A DNA stretch of 8,861 bases from Gemmatimonadota bacterium (GCA_016649455.1 JAENXO010000084.1:1-8861), one strand, 5' to 3'; shown: positions 1 through 6,026, counted from the stretch's first letter. Notes: a model not told the origin generated them from the letters alone. Numbers and translations are program-made.

Positions 1-833
1 CGCGCCCGGAACGGCCCGGCCTCCAGCGCGCCCCGGTCGAGCTCGAACGAGTCCAGGTCGCCGGCCACGCGCCCGCTCCATTCGATCGAGGCCTCCCCTG
101 TCTCGATCGAATTTCCGGGCGCCTCCGGCAGACGAACGATCACCTGCTCGGCACTCGCCGTTCCTTCCGTGCCGATGGATCCCGCGCCGCTGGCGTCCAG
201 ATCCGTCCGGAGATTCACGCCGTCCAGCTGCAGGCTGCGCGATCGCATCGCGTCCCGGTAGCCGACGCGCCCATCCACGAGCTCGACTCGCTTGATGTCG
301 AGAGACAGGCCGGGCAGACCTGCTCCGGCGCCGTCTGTCTCAGATCGTTCCGGGACGAAGTCGCCGAAATTGGATGTTCCGTCCTCCGCCACCACGAGCA
401 GCGCCCGGGGCGACCGGACGACGATCCTGTCGACCACGATCTGCCGTCTGAGCAGTGGAAGCAGGCGCGGCTCCAGCACCACTGCATCCGCCGTCGCGAG
501 AGCAGTCTCTGAGAACATCCCGCGATTCGCTATCCGGATTCCCTCGACGACCACCCCCGGTCGCGGCCACAGCCTCAACTCCGCGCCTTCGATCGTGACG
601 GGACGATTGACCGCCTGGGAAATCCTGGGCTCCAGCCGATCGGCAAGTGTCTCGGGGTCCAGCAGGGATCGAAACCGGACCGCAAATACGAGCACCACGG
701 CCAGCACCAGCGCCAGGAGCACGCCGAGCACCAGCGCGATCCTGCCCGCCGTCTTCCGTCCACGACCAGCCGACCTGTCTGTCGGGCCCGAAACCGGGAG
801 GCGAACGTCCGGGGAATGTTCCGTCTGATCCAA
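1..833 (-). CDS. AsmA-like inner-membrane-anchored envelope protein (C-terminus outside window)
   Basis: The minus strand is open from a TTG codon at 833-831 to the window edge, giving 277 residues of a longer protein. No ATG or GTG lies in frame before the membrane segment. The TTG is preceded by AAAGGAG about 11 bases upstream, which supports it. Residues 1-31 are polar and basic (cytoplasmic side), 32-52 form one hydrophobic helix rich in Leu, Val and Ala, and the rest looks periplasmic. After the helix comes an AsmA-type N-terminal pattern: a segment around LLDPETLADRLEPRISQAVN, then a beta-rich stretch with RLWPRPGVVVEGI, and then VVDRIVVRSPRALLVVAEDG at about 125-145. AsmA-family proteins are usually single-pass, very long beta-rich proteins linked to outer-membrane assembly or inter-membrane lipid transport, so most of this one is probably missing. 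It is transcribed divergently from the ECF sigma gene. The family call is from sequence pattern alone; the exact role is unknown. Confidence 0.8.
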   Translation of the reverse strand, partial: MDQTEHSPDVRLPVSGPTDRSAGRGRKTAGRIALVLGVLLALVLAVVLVFAVRFRSLLDPETLADRLEPRISQAVNRPVTIEGAELRLWPRPGVVVEGIRIANRGMFSETALATADAVVLEPRLLPLLRRQIVVDRIVVRSPRALLVVAEDGTSNFGDFVPERSETDGAGAGLPGLSLDIKRVELVDGRVGYRDAMRSRSLQLDGVNLRTDLDASGAGSIGTEGTASAEQVIVRLPEAPGNSIETGEASIEWSGRVAGDLDSFELDRGALEAGPFRA

Positions 834-908
834 GGGGGACAGGGCTCCTTTCGGGGCGGCATCGGCGCGGCCGCGGGCGGCGCGGGGACAGCCGTCTCCG
901 CCCGTGGT

Positions 909-935
909 GATACGATCGACCGCGAACTGCGTTCC
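909..935 (-). promoter_or_regulatory. Candidate ECF-type promoter for the AsmA-like gene
   Basis: On the minus strand GGAAC (935-931) is followed after 16 bases by CGTATC (914-909). This fits the general ECF promoter pattern of a GGAAC -35 and a CGT-containing -10. Transcription would begin near 900, leaving a leader of roughly 65 bases before the TTG start at 833. The ECF sigma gene lies immediately on the other side, so local regulation is plausible. This is a motif match only. Confidence 0.45.
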
Positions 936-943
936 CATCGACC

Positions 944-973
944 TTGCCCGATTCCACCGTCCCGGAGTAGCCT
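944..973 (+). promoter_or_regulatory. Candidate housekeeping promoter for the sigma/anti-sigma operon
   Basis: TTGCCC (944-949) and TAGCCT (968-973) are 18 bases apart, followed by G. The match to the sigma-70 consensus is partial (4 of 6 and 3 of 6). A very similar arrangement, TTGCCC-N17-TAGCCTG, recurs at 1891-1919 before the next transcription unit, which makes it more credible. Transcription would start near 980, about 40 bases before the sigma factor start. No ECF-like GGAA element was seen on this strand before the sigma gene, so autoregulation is not evident. Confidence 0.35.
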
Positions 974-1008
974 GCGTCGAGGACGTGACCCACGGGAAGG
1001 CTCCCGCA

Positions 1009-1026
1009 ATGCGACGAACGGGATGA
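1009..1026 (+). other. Possible five-codon leader ORF overlapping the sigma factor start
   Basis: ATG at 1009 opens a tiny reading frame, Met-Arg-Arg-Thr-Gly, ending at TGA 1024-1026. That stop overlaps the ATG (1023-1025) of the sigma gene as ATGA. A purine-rich GGGAAGG lies about 8 bases before this upstream ATG, while the sigma ATG itself has no clear Shine-Dalgarno sequence. Ribosomes could load at the leader and reinitiate at the sigma start. This is an inference from spacing and could be coincidental. Confidence 0.25.
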
Positions 1027-1589
1027 ACCAGGCCAGCGAGTCCGGCGACGACAGGCGACGGGAATTCGAGTCGGAGGCGCTTCCGCACCTGGATGCGCTG
1101 TACGGGCTCGCCCTCCGCCTCACGGGCGGGGACGAACCCCGCTCGGAGGATCTCGTCCAGGACTCCGTGCTCAAGGCCTGGCGCTCGTGGGACCGGTTCG
1201 AGATCGGCACGAACTGTCGTGCGTGGCTGATGACGATCCTCCGGAACACGTTCATCAACCAGTATCGTCGAGACAGCTCACGGCCCTCCCGGGTCGACTT
1301 CGATGAGATCTCCGAGGGGCCCGGGGCGGGCACACTGTACGATGCCGATCCCGAGGGCCGCATATTCGACCGGCTGGTCAACGCGCACGTGATTCGCGCG
1401 ATCCAGGAACTGCCGGACGAGTTTCGCGTTCCCATAGTACTCGCTGACGTCGAGGGTCTCGGATACCAGGAGGTGGCCGACACGCTCGGAATTCCGATCG
1501 GCACGGTGAAGTCGCGGCTGTTCAGGGGCCGCAAGAGACTCCAGACACGACTGCACAGGTTCGCTGAGGAAATGGGATATCTGCCATGA
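1023..1589 (+). CDS. ECF RNA polymerase sigma factor, SigR/SigH-like (ECF12 type)
   Basis: This 188-residue group IV sigma factor directs RNA polymerase to a stress regulon. Region 2 spans about 20-85, including SEDLVQDSVLKAWRSWDRF and the GTN-RAWL-ILRNTFIN-YRR signature close to that of Streptomyces SigR. Region 4 spans about 128-178, with ELPDEFR, LADVEGLGYQEVADTLGIP and the helix-turn-helix end GTVKSRLFRGRKRL. There is no region 3 and no C-terminal extension. ATG 1023 is the only canonical start in a sensible place; further upstream the frame has no ATG, GTG or TTG until far inside the intergenic region. The gene overlaps the next one by ATGA, and that gene encodes a zinc anti-sigma factor. 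In the SigR family activity is released when thiol oxidation inactivates the anti-sigma factor; applying this here is inference. Recognition as an ECF sigma factor is near certain, the SigR subgroup likely. Confidence 0.93.
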   Translation: MNQASESGDDRRREFESEALPHLDALYGLALRLTGGDEPRSEDLVQDSVLKAWRSWDRFEIGTNCRAWLMTILRNTFINQYRRDSSRPSRVDFDEISEGPGAGTLYDADPEGRIFDRLVNAHVIRAIQELPDEFRVPIVLADVEGLGYQEVADTLGIPIGTVKSRLFRGRKRLQTRLHRFAEEMGYLP

Positions 1590-1876
1590 ACGATGAGACC
1601 CGCGGAGCAGCCGGCACCCGCGAAGCAGCGCCGGAGGAGCTGTCGTGCGAAGAGTCCCTGGCGCTCGTGTACGAGTACCTGGATGGCGAGCTTCCCCCCG
1701 ACTGGAATGATGCGGTCCGAAGACATGTCGAGAAATGCCGGCTGTGCTATCCGTATTTCGACTTCGAACGCATGTTTCTGGACTACGTTCACGAGGCGGG
1801 AGAAGGAACGGAGCGCGCGAGCCCGGAGCTCGAGCGAAGAATCCGTGATCTCATCTCGGGGGAGACAGGAGACTGA
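1586..1876 (+). CDS. Zinc-binding anti-sigma factor, RsrA-like (zf-HC2)
   Basis: This 96-residue protein is the expected partner of the upstream sigma factor. The core contains CEESLALVYEYLDGEL followed by HVEKCRLC, an HxxxCxxC zinc motif. Candidate ligands are Cys21, His47, Cys51 and Cys54. Their spacing (26, 4, 3) is the same as in Streptomyces RsrA (Cys11, His37, Cys41, Cys44), where oxidation of these cysteines ejects zinc and frees SigR. No transmembrane segment follows, so it is a soluble cytoplasmic anti-sigma factor. No cysteines other than these three are present, which simplifies the possible disulfides. It overlaps the sigma stop by ATGA, implying coupled translation and balanced amounts. 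The anti-sigma role is strongly supported by context; redox sensing is inferred from the ligand spacing. Confidence 0.9.
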   Translation: MNDETRGAAGTREAAPEELSCEESLALVYEYLDGELPPDWNDAVRRHVEKCRLCYPYFDFERMFLDYVHEAGEGTERASPELERRIRDLISGETGD

Positions 1877-1890
1877 ACGGTATCCTGCCG

Positions 1891-1919
1891 TTGCCCCTCT
1901 CCGTCGGCCCCGCTAGCCT
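1891..1919 (+). promoter_or_regulatory. Candidate housekeeping promoter for the peptidase/regulator unit
   Basis: TTGCCC (1891-1896), a 17-base spacer and TAGCCT (1914-1919) followed by G lie between the anti-sigma gene and the M42 peptidase gene. The same hexamers at similar spacing occur before the sigma gene. Transcription would begin near 1926, giving an approximately 100-base leader that contains the inverted repeat at 1945-1971. Confidence 0.35.
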
Positions 1920-1944
1920 GAAGCTCTGCAAGCGAGGCCGGCCG

Positions 1945-1971
1945 TCAGCCGATTCACCAACGCACGGCTGA
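1945..1971 (+). repeat. 7-bp perfect inverted repeat in the peptidase leader
   Basis: TCAGCCG (1945-1951) and CGGCTGA (1965-1971) are exact reverse complements separated by 13 bases. No T-run follows, so an intrinsic terminator is unlikely. It lies between the candidate promoter and the peptidase start. It could be an operator half-site pair or an mRNA hairpin. It does not resemble a DtxR or MntR box. Function unknown. Confidence 0.35.
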
Positions 1972-2023
1972 TCCGGCGCCTGCGACCCATAACCAGAAGT
2001 CAGCAGACTTGAGTGAGAGATCT

Positions 2024-3094
2024 ATGCGCGCGGAGATGCGAGACAGCCTGATCAGCCTTCTCGATGCGGCCGGCCCGTCCGGGTACGAAGCGGCCGCGGC
2101 GACGGTGTGGCGGCAGATAGCCGGGGAATTCGCCGACCGGATCTGGGGAGACATACAGGGAAACAGCTTCGCGGAGATCGGGGCCGGAGGTGCTCCGACC
2201 GTGATGCTCGCCGGCCACGTGGACGAGATCGGGCTGATGGTCCATCACGTTGACGACGATGGCTTCATCTGGGTCCAGGGTGTCGGCGGCTGGGATCCAC
2301 AGGTTCTGGTGGGCCAGCGGGTCGAGGTGCTCACGGATGCAGGGCCGATCACGGGAGTCGTCGGTCGGAGGGCGATTCACCTGATTCGTCGGGATGACGG
2401 TGAGAAGGCGGTGAAGCTGAAGGACCTGTGGATCGACATCGGAGCATCGAGCGGCGACGAGGCCCGGGCGAAGGTCGGCATTGGTGACGTCGCGGTGATT
2501 CGCTCGGAGACTCTCGATCTCGCGAATGACTGCCTGGCGTCCCGGTCCATCGACAATCGGGTCGGAGCGGCAGTCGTGCTCGAAGCGCTTCGGTTGGCGA
2601 AGGAAGCCGGGTGCAGTGCCCACGTGATCGCGGTGGCGACCGTGCAGGAAGAGATCGGCTACATGGCCGGCGGCGGTGCACGCACCGGGGCGTACGGGCT
2701 CGACCCGCAGGTCGGGATCGTGGTGGACGTCACGCACGCGACGGATCATCCCACGCTCGATCGCAAGGAACACGGCGATGTCCGGATGGGTGCTGGACCG
2801 GTCCTCGCGCGCGGCGCGGCGATCAATCCAGTGGTGTACCGTCGGCTGCACGAAGCGGCGAAACGGGAGGGCATCGACGTCCAGATCCAGGCGCTGCCGG
2901 CGATGACCGGGACCGACGCCGACGCCGTGCGCATGTCGAGGGCCGGTGTCGCGTCCGGCCTGGTCAGTGTGCCCAACCGATACATGCACACACCGAACCA
3001 GATCGTGAACCTCGAGGACGTCGAACGTTCCGCCCGGATCATCGCCGGATTCCTCACGCAGCTGGAGGCAGACGCGGGTTTTCTGCCGCTCTGA
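2024..3094 (+). CDS. M42-family zinc/cobalt aminopeptidase (glutamyl aminopeptidase/endoglucanase-like)
   Basis: A 356-residue member of the M42 tetrahedral aminopeptidase family, cytosolic enzymes that trim N-terminal residues from short peptides. The N-terminal GPSGYE motif is present, followed by metal-site motifs in order: GHVDEIG (His65, Asp67), SRSIDNR (Asp177), the catalytic pair QEEIG (Glu209, Glu210), VVDVTHA (Asp235), and the last ligand in RYMHTPNQ (His322). All expected dinuclear metal ligands are therefore visible, and the length of about 355 is normal for the family. I start at ATG 2024. A TTG at 2009 would add five residues and an ATG at 2036 would remove four; none has a strong ribosome site. 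Some M42 proteins were historically annotated as cellulases, but nothing here supports that. The metal regulator gene follows after 25 bases, so the two are probably co-transcribed. No signal peptide is seen. Confidence 0.92.
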   Translation: MRAEMRDSLISLLDAAGPSGYEAAAATVWRQIAGEFADRIWGDIQGNSFAEIGAGGAPTVMLAGHVDEIGLMVHHVDDDGFIWVQGVGGWDPQVLVGQRVEVLTDAGPITGVVGRRAIHLIRRDDGEKAVKLKDLWIDIGASSGDEARAKVGIGDVAVIRSETLDLANDCLASRSIDNRVGAAVVLEALRLAKEAGCSAHVIAVATVQEEIGYMAGGGARTGAYGLDPQVGIVVDVTHATDHPTLDRKEHGDVRMGAGPVLARGAAINPVVYRRLHEAAKREGIDVQIQALPAMTGTDADAVRMSRAGVASGLVSVPNRYMHTPNQIVNLEDVERSARIIAGFLTQLEADAGFLPL

Positions 3095-3119
3095 TGGCCT
3101 CCGGCCGGCAGGCAGGGAC

Positions 3120-3788
3120 ATGAACGAGCGCACCCGACGCAGCCGGGCAGTCGAGGACTACCTCAAGGCGATCTACAAGCTCCAGCAGGAGCACGGCCCG
3201 GTTCCGACCACGCTTCTCGCGGCGGAACTCAGCCGTTCGCCCGCCTCCGTGACCAACATGGTGAAGGGCCTCGCAGCGCAGGGCCTCGTCGCTCACGTCC
3301 CGTACCACGGGGTCCGCCTCTCCCCGGCCGGGGAAGCCGCCGCGCTCGGGATCATTCGCCGCCACCGGGTGATCGAGACGTATTTGATCGAGCGGCTCGG
3401 CTATACCTGGGACGGCGTGCATGTCGAAGCCGAGTGGCTCGAGCACGCGGCGTCAGACACCCTGGTGGATCGTATGGCCGCGGCGCTCGGCGATCCGGCG
3501 ACCGATCCGCACGGCGCCCCGATTCCGGGCCCGGACGGGTCGATCGTGCAGCGAGACCTGCCTTCACTGACCGATCTTCCCGTCGGCACTACGGCCGTGA
3601 TCCGAGAAGTCGCGGATGATGACGCGGAGCGCTTGCGGTTCCTCGGCGGCATCGGTTTCTTGCTCGGCACGGAAGTGACTGTCCTGGCCGCGTCTGAAGC
3701 GGACGGAGATGTGGTCGCCCAGGTCGACGGGCGCCGTCACAGGCTGTCGCAGGAGCTTGCCGCGGCGATTCGCCTGGAGCCCAGCTGA
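3120..3788 (+). CDS. DtxR/MntR-family metal-dependent transcriptional repressor
   Basis: A 222-residue cytoplasmic regulator with three domains: a winged helix-turn-helix at about 8-70 (recognition region SRSPASVTNMVKGL), a dimerisation and metal-binding domain at about 70-140, and a FeoA/SH3-like domain at about 150-220. Candidate metal ligands line up with the family: Asp13 (Met10 of IdeR, Asp8 of MntR), His82, Glu86, His101, Glu105, Glu108 and His109. Position 105 is Glu as in MntR rather than the Cys102 of DtxR/IdeR, which favours manganese over iron. Lys16, however, sits where MntR has Glu11. The ATG at 3120 is preceded by a purine-rich GGCAGGGA. The gene lies 25 bases after the M42 peptidase gene. 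No FeoB, MntH or Mn-ABC transporter gene is present here, so its targets are probably elsewhere. Family call firm, metal preference tentative. Confidence 0.9.
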   Translation: MNERTRRSRAVEDYLKAIYKLQQEHGPVPTTLLAAELSRSPASVTNMVKGLAAQGLVAHVPYHGVRLSPAGEAAALGIIRRHRVIETYLIERLGYTWDGVHVEAEWLEHAASDTLVDRMAAALGDPATDPHGAPIPGPDGSIVQRDLPSLTDLPVGTTAVIREVADDDAERLRFLGGIGFLLGTEVTVLAASEADGDVVAQVDGRRHRLSQELAAAIRLEPS

Positions 3789-3790
3789 CG

Positions 3791-3818
3791 GATCCCCGGC
3801 CCGCTCGGGACCGGGATC
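3791..3818 (+). terminator. Strong hairpin after the metal-regulator gene, possible terminator or attenuator
   Basis: GATCCC and GGGATC are the outer arms of a GC-rich hairpin of 28 bases. The inner CGGCCC and GGGACC pair with one bulged base on each side around a GCTC loop. It begins three bases after the DtxR-family stop codon. It is not followed by a T-run, so Rho-dependent or partial termination, or mRNA end protection, is more likely than a classical intrinsic terminator. It separates the regulator from the next gene by about 56 bases. Confidence 0.45.
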
Positions 3819-3844
3819 AACAGAATGACGATGGAGCGTTAGAT

Positions 3845-4084
3845 ATGGCGAAGAAGTTCAAGGCCGCCGGTGACACCTGGCGGATCCGCCTTGGAGGTCC
3901 CGCGGTCACCGAAGGGCACAGGAACCTGCTGTTCATGTGCGAAAGCAACGGCCAGAGGCCGTATCGGGTGGTCGAGATTCCCGACGACGGATCGGCAGAT
4001 GATGGCCTGCTCGAGCGGATCGGGTCGAAGGACCTTGAAGCCCTGTTCGAACGGGCTGCGTCTCTGGGCACACCGGCGCGTTGA
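3845..4084 (+). CDS. Unrecognised 79-residue conserved-looking small protein
   Basis: I do not recognise a family. The protein starts at ATG 3845 with GGAG about 9 bases upstream. It has a basic N-terminus (MAKKFKAAG), then alternating hydrophobic stretches suggestive of beta strands (DTWRIRLGG, HRNLLFMCES, RPYRVVEI), an acidic linker (PDDGSADDG), and a predicted amphipathic helix (SKDLEALFERAASL). It has one cysteine, no metal motif, no membrane segment and no signal peptide. Codon use resembles its neighbours. The stop overlaps the TTG start of the PHP gene as TTGA, so the two are translationally linked and may act in one process. The good ribosome site and tight coupling argue that it is real. 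Confidence 0.75.
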   Translation: MAKKFKAAGDTWRIRLGGPAVTEGHRNLLFMCESNGQRPYRVVEIPDDGSADDGLLERIGSKDLEALFERAASLGTPAR

Positions 4085-4890
4085 GCCGCGTCGATCTGCA
4101 CCTCCATTCGCAGGCATCCGACGGAATTCTGACCCCGACCGAAGTGGTCAGGGCAGTCGCGAAGCAAGGTCTGACCGGGTTTTCGCTTACCGATCACGAC
4201 ACTGTCGCGGGCCTCGACGAGGCCCGGGAGGAAGCATCCAGGCTGGGGCTCGACTTCCTGGTCGGAGCCGAGCTGTCGGCCAATGAGCCCGGACGCTCGG
4301 TGCATGTGCTGGCGTACGGATTCGACCCGGCGCATCCCGAGATGCTCGAGTTCTTCGACGATTTCCGCACCGACCGGATTCAGCGGGCGGAGAAGATGGT
4401 GCAGTGCCTGAACGAACACGGCGTCGAACTCCACATGGACGCCGTCATGCGCGAGGCCGTGGGCGGTCTTCCGACCCGGGCGCATCTCGGCAGGGCACTG
4501 GTGGCGGAGGAGCTGGTTCCGAACATCCATGCCGCATTCCGCATGTGGCTCGCCCGCGGCAAACCGGCATTCGTCGAGAAGCGGCCGTCGCCACCGGCGG
4601 AGGTGTTCGGCCTGGTGCACCGCGCCGGCGGCGTCGCCGTGCTCGCGCACCCCGGGCGCGACTACGGCGAGGCTGACATCGAGCGCTACATACAGGACGG
4701 ACTCGATGGAATCGAGATCCTTCATCCGGCAAACGGTCCCAGCGTGAGGGCCACCCTCGGACGAATCGTGCGCAAAGCGGAGCTTCTCCGGAGCGGTGGT
4801 TCCGACTGGCACGGGCCGGGTGCCGGCGGCGGCGAACCGGGCTCTCAACGAGTCCCGGAGAGCTGGATGCGGGCGATCGAACAACACTGA
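4081..4890 (+). CDS. PHP-domain phosphoesterase (RNase AM / nucleoside 3',5'-bisphosphate phosphatase-like)
   Basis: A 269-residue cytoplasmic PHP phosphoesterase. Metal-ligand motifs appear in the expected order: HLHS (His7, His9) with SDG (Asp14), TDHDT (His39), GAE (Glu64), VHVLAYG (His75), VLAHPG (His190) and SDWHG (Asp242, His244). These match the trinuclear site of the YciV/RNase AM group, whose members remove the 3'-phosphate of nucleoside 3',5'-bisphosphates and trim 5' ends of small RNAs. The motif order and length fit that group better than DNA polymerase PHP domains or histidinol phosphatase. The start is TTG at 4081, overlapping the upstream stop as TTGA; it places HLHS at the usual distance from the N-terminus. 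Thioredoxin reductase follows after 17 bases. Exact substrate is inferred. A second small-oligonucleotide enzyme (DHH family) lies 2 kb downstream. Confidence 0.88.
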   Translation: MSRVDLHLHSQASDGILTPTEVVRAVAKQGLTGFSLTDHDTVAGLDEAREEASRLGLDFLVGAELSANEPGRSVHVLAYGFDPAHPEMLEFFDDFRTDRIQRAEKMVQCLNEHGVELHMDAVMREAVGGLPTRAHLGRALVAEELVPNIHAAFRMWLARGKPAFVEKRPSPPAEVFGLVHRAGGVAVLAHPGRDYGEADIERYIQDGLDGIEILHPANGPSVRATLGRIVRKAELLRSGGSDWHGPGAGGGEPGSQRVPESWMRAIEQH

Positions 4891-4907
4891 CAATTCGAGG
4901 ACGCACG

Positions 4908-5870
4908 ATGTCGGAACGAAAGAAAGAGACCCTGATCATCATCGGTTCCGGTCCCGCGGCCTGGACGGCCGCGATCTATGCGGCCCGGGCTCAGCTCGAT
5001 CCGTTCGTGATCGAGGGATCGTTTCATCGGACGATGGTGCCCGGCGGACAGTTGATGTTCACCACTGAAGTCGAGAACTATCCCGGCTTTCCGGACGGAA
5101 TCACCGGGCAGGCGATGATGGAGGCGTTCAAGAAACAGGCGCAGCGGTTCGGTACGCGGTCCGAAATGGAAGACGTGGTACGAGTCGATTTTTCGGGCCA
5201 CCCGCACATCCTGTGGACCAGCGGGGACGACGAATACGAAGCGGATGCCGTGATCGTCGCGACCGGCGCGAACGCCCGCTGGATGGATGTTCCCGGAGAG
5301 GAACGACTCGCGCAGAGTGGTGGCGGAGTGTCCGCCTGCGCCGTGTGCGACGGAGCGCTGCCCCACTTTCGCGACAAGGTGATCGCGATCGTCGGCGGCG
5401 GTGACAGCGCGCTCGAAGACGCGCTATACATGACGAAGTTCGCGAGCGAAGTAGTCGTGATCCATCGTCGGGATGAGCTCAGGGCGTCGAAGATCATGCA
5501 GGATCGTGCGTTCGAGAATCCCAAGATCCGCTTCCTGTGGAATACAGTCGTCACGGAAGTCGTCGGAGACGACGTGGTCGAGCGCCTTCTGCTGGCCAAT
5601 CGGGCCACGGGAGAGGCGAGCGAACTGGAAGTCGACGGACTGTTCGTGGCGATCGGGCACGAGCCGAACACGGCATTCCTGGCCGGGCAGATCGAGCTCG
5701 AGGAAAGCGGTTACATCCGGGCCCCGACCTCCTGGCGGACAGCGACGTCGGCTGCGGGCGTGTTCGCCGCAGGCGATGCGATGGATGATTTCTATCGCCA
5801 GGCGATCACCGCTGCGGGGACAGGCTGCATGGCGGCTCTCGAAGCCGAACGGTGGTTGTCGCATCGCTAG
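4908..5870 (+). CDS. trxB: Thioredoxin reductase (NADPH, FAD)
   Basis: A 320-residue flavoenzyme that transfers electrons from NADPH to thioredoxin, maintaining cytoplasmic thiols. The FAD-binding motif GSGPAAWTAAIYAARA begins at residue 13. PGGQLMFTTEVENYPGFPDGI follows, as in the family. The redox-active disulfide is Cys144-Ala-Val-Cys147 followed by Asp. The NADPH motif GGGDSALEDA is at 163-172, with HRRDELRAS at 186-194. The C-terminal FAD motif GDAMDDFYRQAITAAGTGC begins at 289. Length and motif order are typical of low-molecular-weight TrxB. A GAGGA site lies 8 bases before the ATG. The gene follows the PHP gene by 17 bases, so it is probably in the same transcript. In Actinobacteria trxB belongs to the SigR regulon; here the SigR-like pair sits 3 kb upstream, but I found no clear ECF motif directly before this gene. 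No thioredoxin gene is present in the window. Confidence 0.95.
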   Translation: MSERKKETLIIIGSGPAAWTAAIYAARAQLDPFVIEGSFHRTMVPGGQLMFTTEVENYPGFPDGITGQAMMEAFKKQAQRFGTRSEMEDVVRVDFSGHPHILWTSGDDEYEADAVIVATGANARWMDVPGEERLAQSGGGVSACAVCDGALPHFRDKVIAIVGGGDSALEDALYMTKFASEVVVIHRRDELRASKIMQDRAFENPKIRFLWNTVVTEVVGDDVVERLLLANRATGEASELEVDGLFVAIGHEPNTAFLAGQIELEESGYIRAPTSWRTATSAAGVFAAGDAMDDFYRQAITAAGTGCMAALEAERWLSHR

Positions 5871-5893
5871 AGGCATGGCTGCTCGATCGCCAT

Positions 5894-5915
5894 CGGGTCC
5901 GCCAGACGGAACCCG
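5894..5915 (+). other. Small hairpin in the intergenic region after trxB
   Basis: CGGGTCCG (5894-5901) can pair with CGGAACCCG (5907-5915) with one bulged base and a 5-base loop. It lies about 24 bases after the trxB stop and has no T-run. It may aid termination of the trxB transcript. It overlaps the GGAAC element of the candidate promoter at 5908, so at most one of the two readings may be meaningful. Confidence 0.3.
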
Positions 5916-5936
5916 GTGCCCGTTGCCCGGTTATAC
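5908..5936 (+). promoter_or_regulatory. Candidate promoter before the Fe-S carrier gene
   Basis: GGAACC (5908-5913) is followed by TTATAC (5931-5936). Read as an ECF promoter, it is GGAAC, 17 bases, then GTTAT, matching the GGAAC-N17-GTATC arrangement before the AsmA-like gene and resembling the SigR consensus (GGAAT, about 18 bases, GTT). Transcription would begin near 5943. This would drive the Fe-S carrier, metallo-hydrolase, DHH and coaE genes. Motif match only. Confidence 0.4.
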
Positions 5937-6026
5937 GCGACGTGGATACGCCGACCCGAATAGAGTGACGACGGGGCGATCGGGTACGAAGCGCGCATGA
6001 GTCAGAAGGAGATCGGAACCAGGGTG

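Noticed and set aside
340..993. Minus-strand open frame of about 217 codons over the AsmA-like gene
   Set aside because: A different frame of the same strand encodes the membrane helix and AsmA-type sequence. This frame is low-complexity Arg/Gly/Pro.
1050..1070. GGGAAT inside the sigma gene as a SigR-type promoter
   Set aside because: It lies within coding sequence and no GTT occurs at suitable spacing before a gene start.
575..1792. Long minus-strand open frame of about 405 codons
   Set aside because: It lies opposite the sigma and anti-sigma genes and in another frame of the AsmA-like gene. It is Arg/Ser/Pro-rich with no recognisable motif, typical of a GC-rich shadow frame.
2000..3133. 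Minus-strand open frame of about 377 codons
   Set aside because: It is exactly antisense to the M42 peptidase, whose metal-site motifs are all intact. The antisense product is His/Arg/Asp-rich without domain features.
3817..4893. Minus-strand open frame of about 358 codons
   Set aside because: Antisense to the small protein and the PHP gene. The PHP motifs settle the coding strand, and the antisense product shows no motif.
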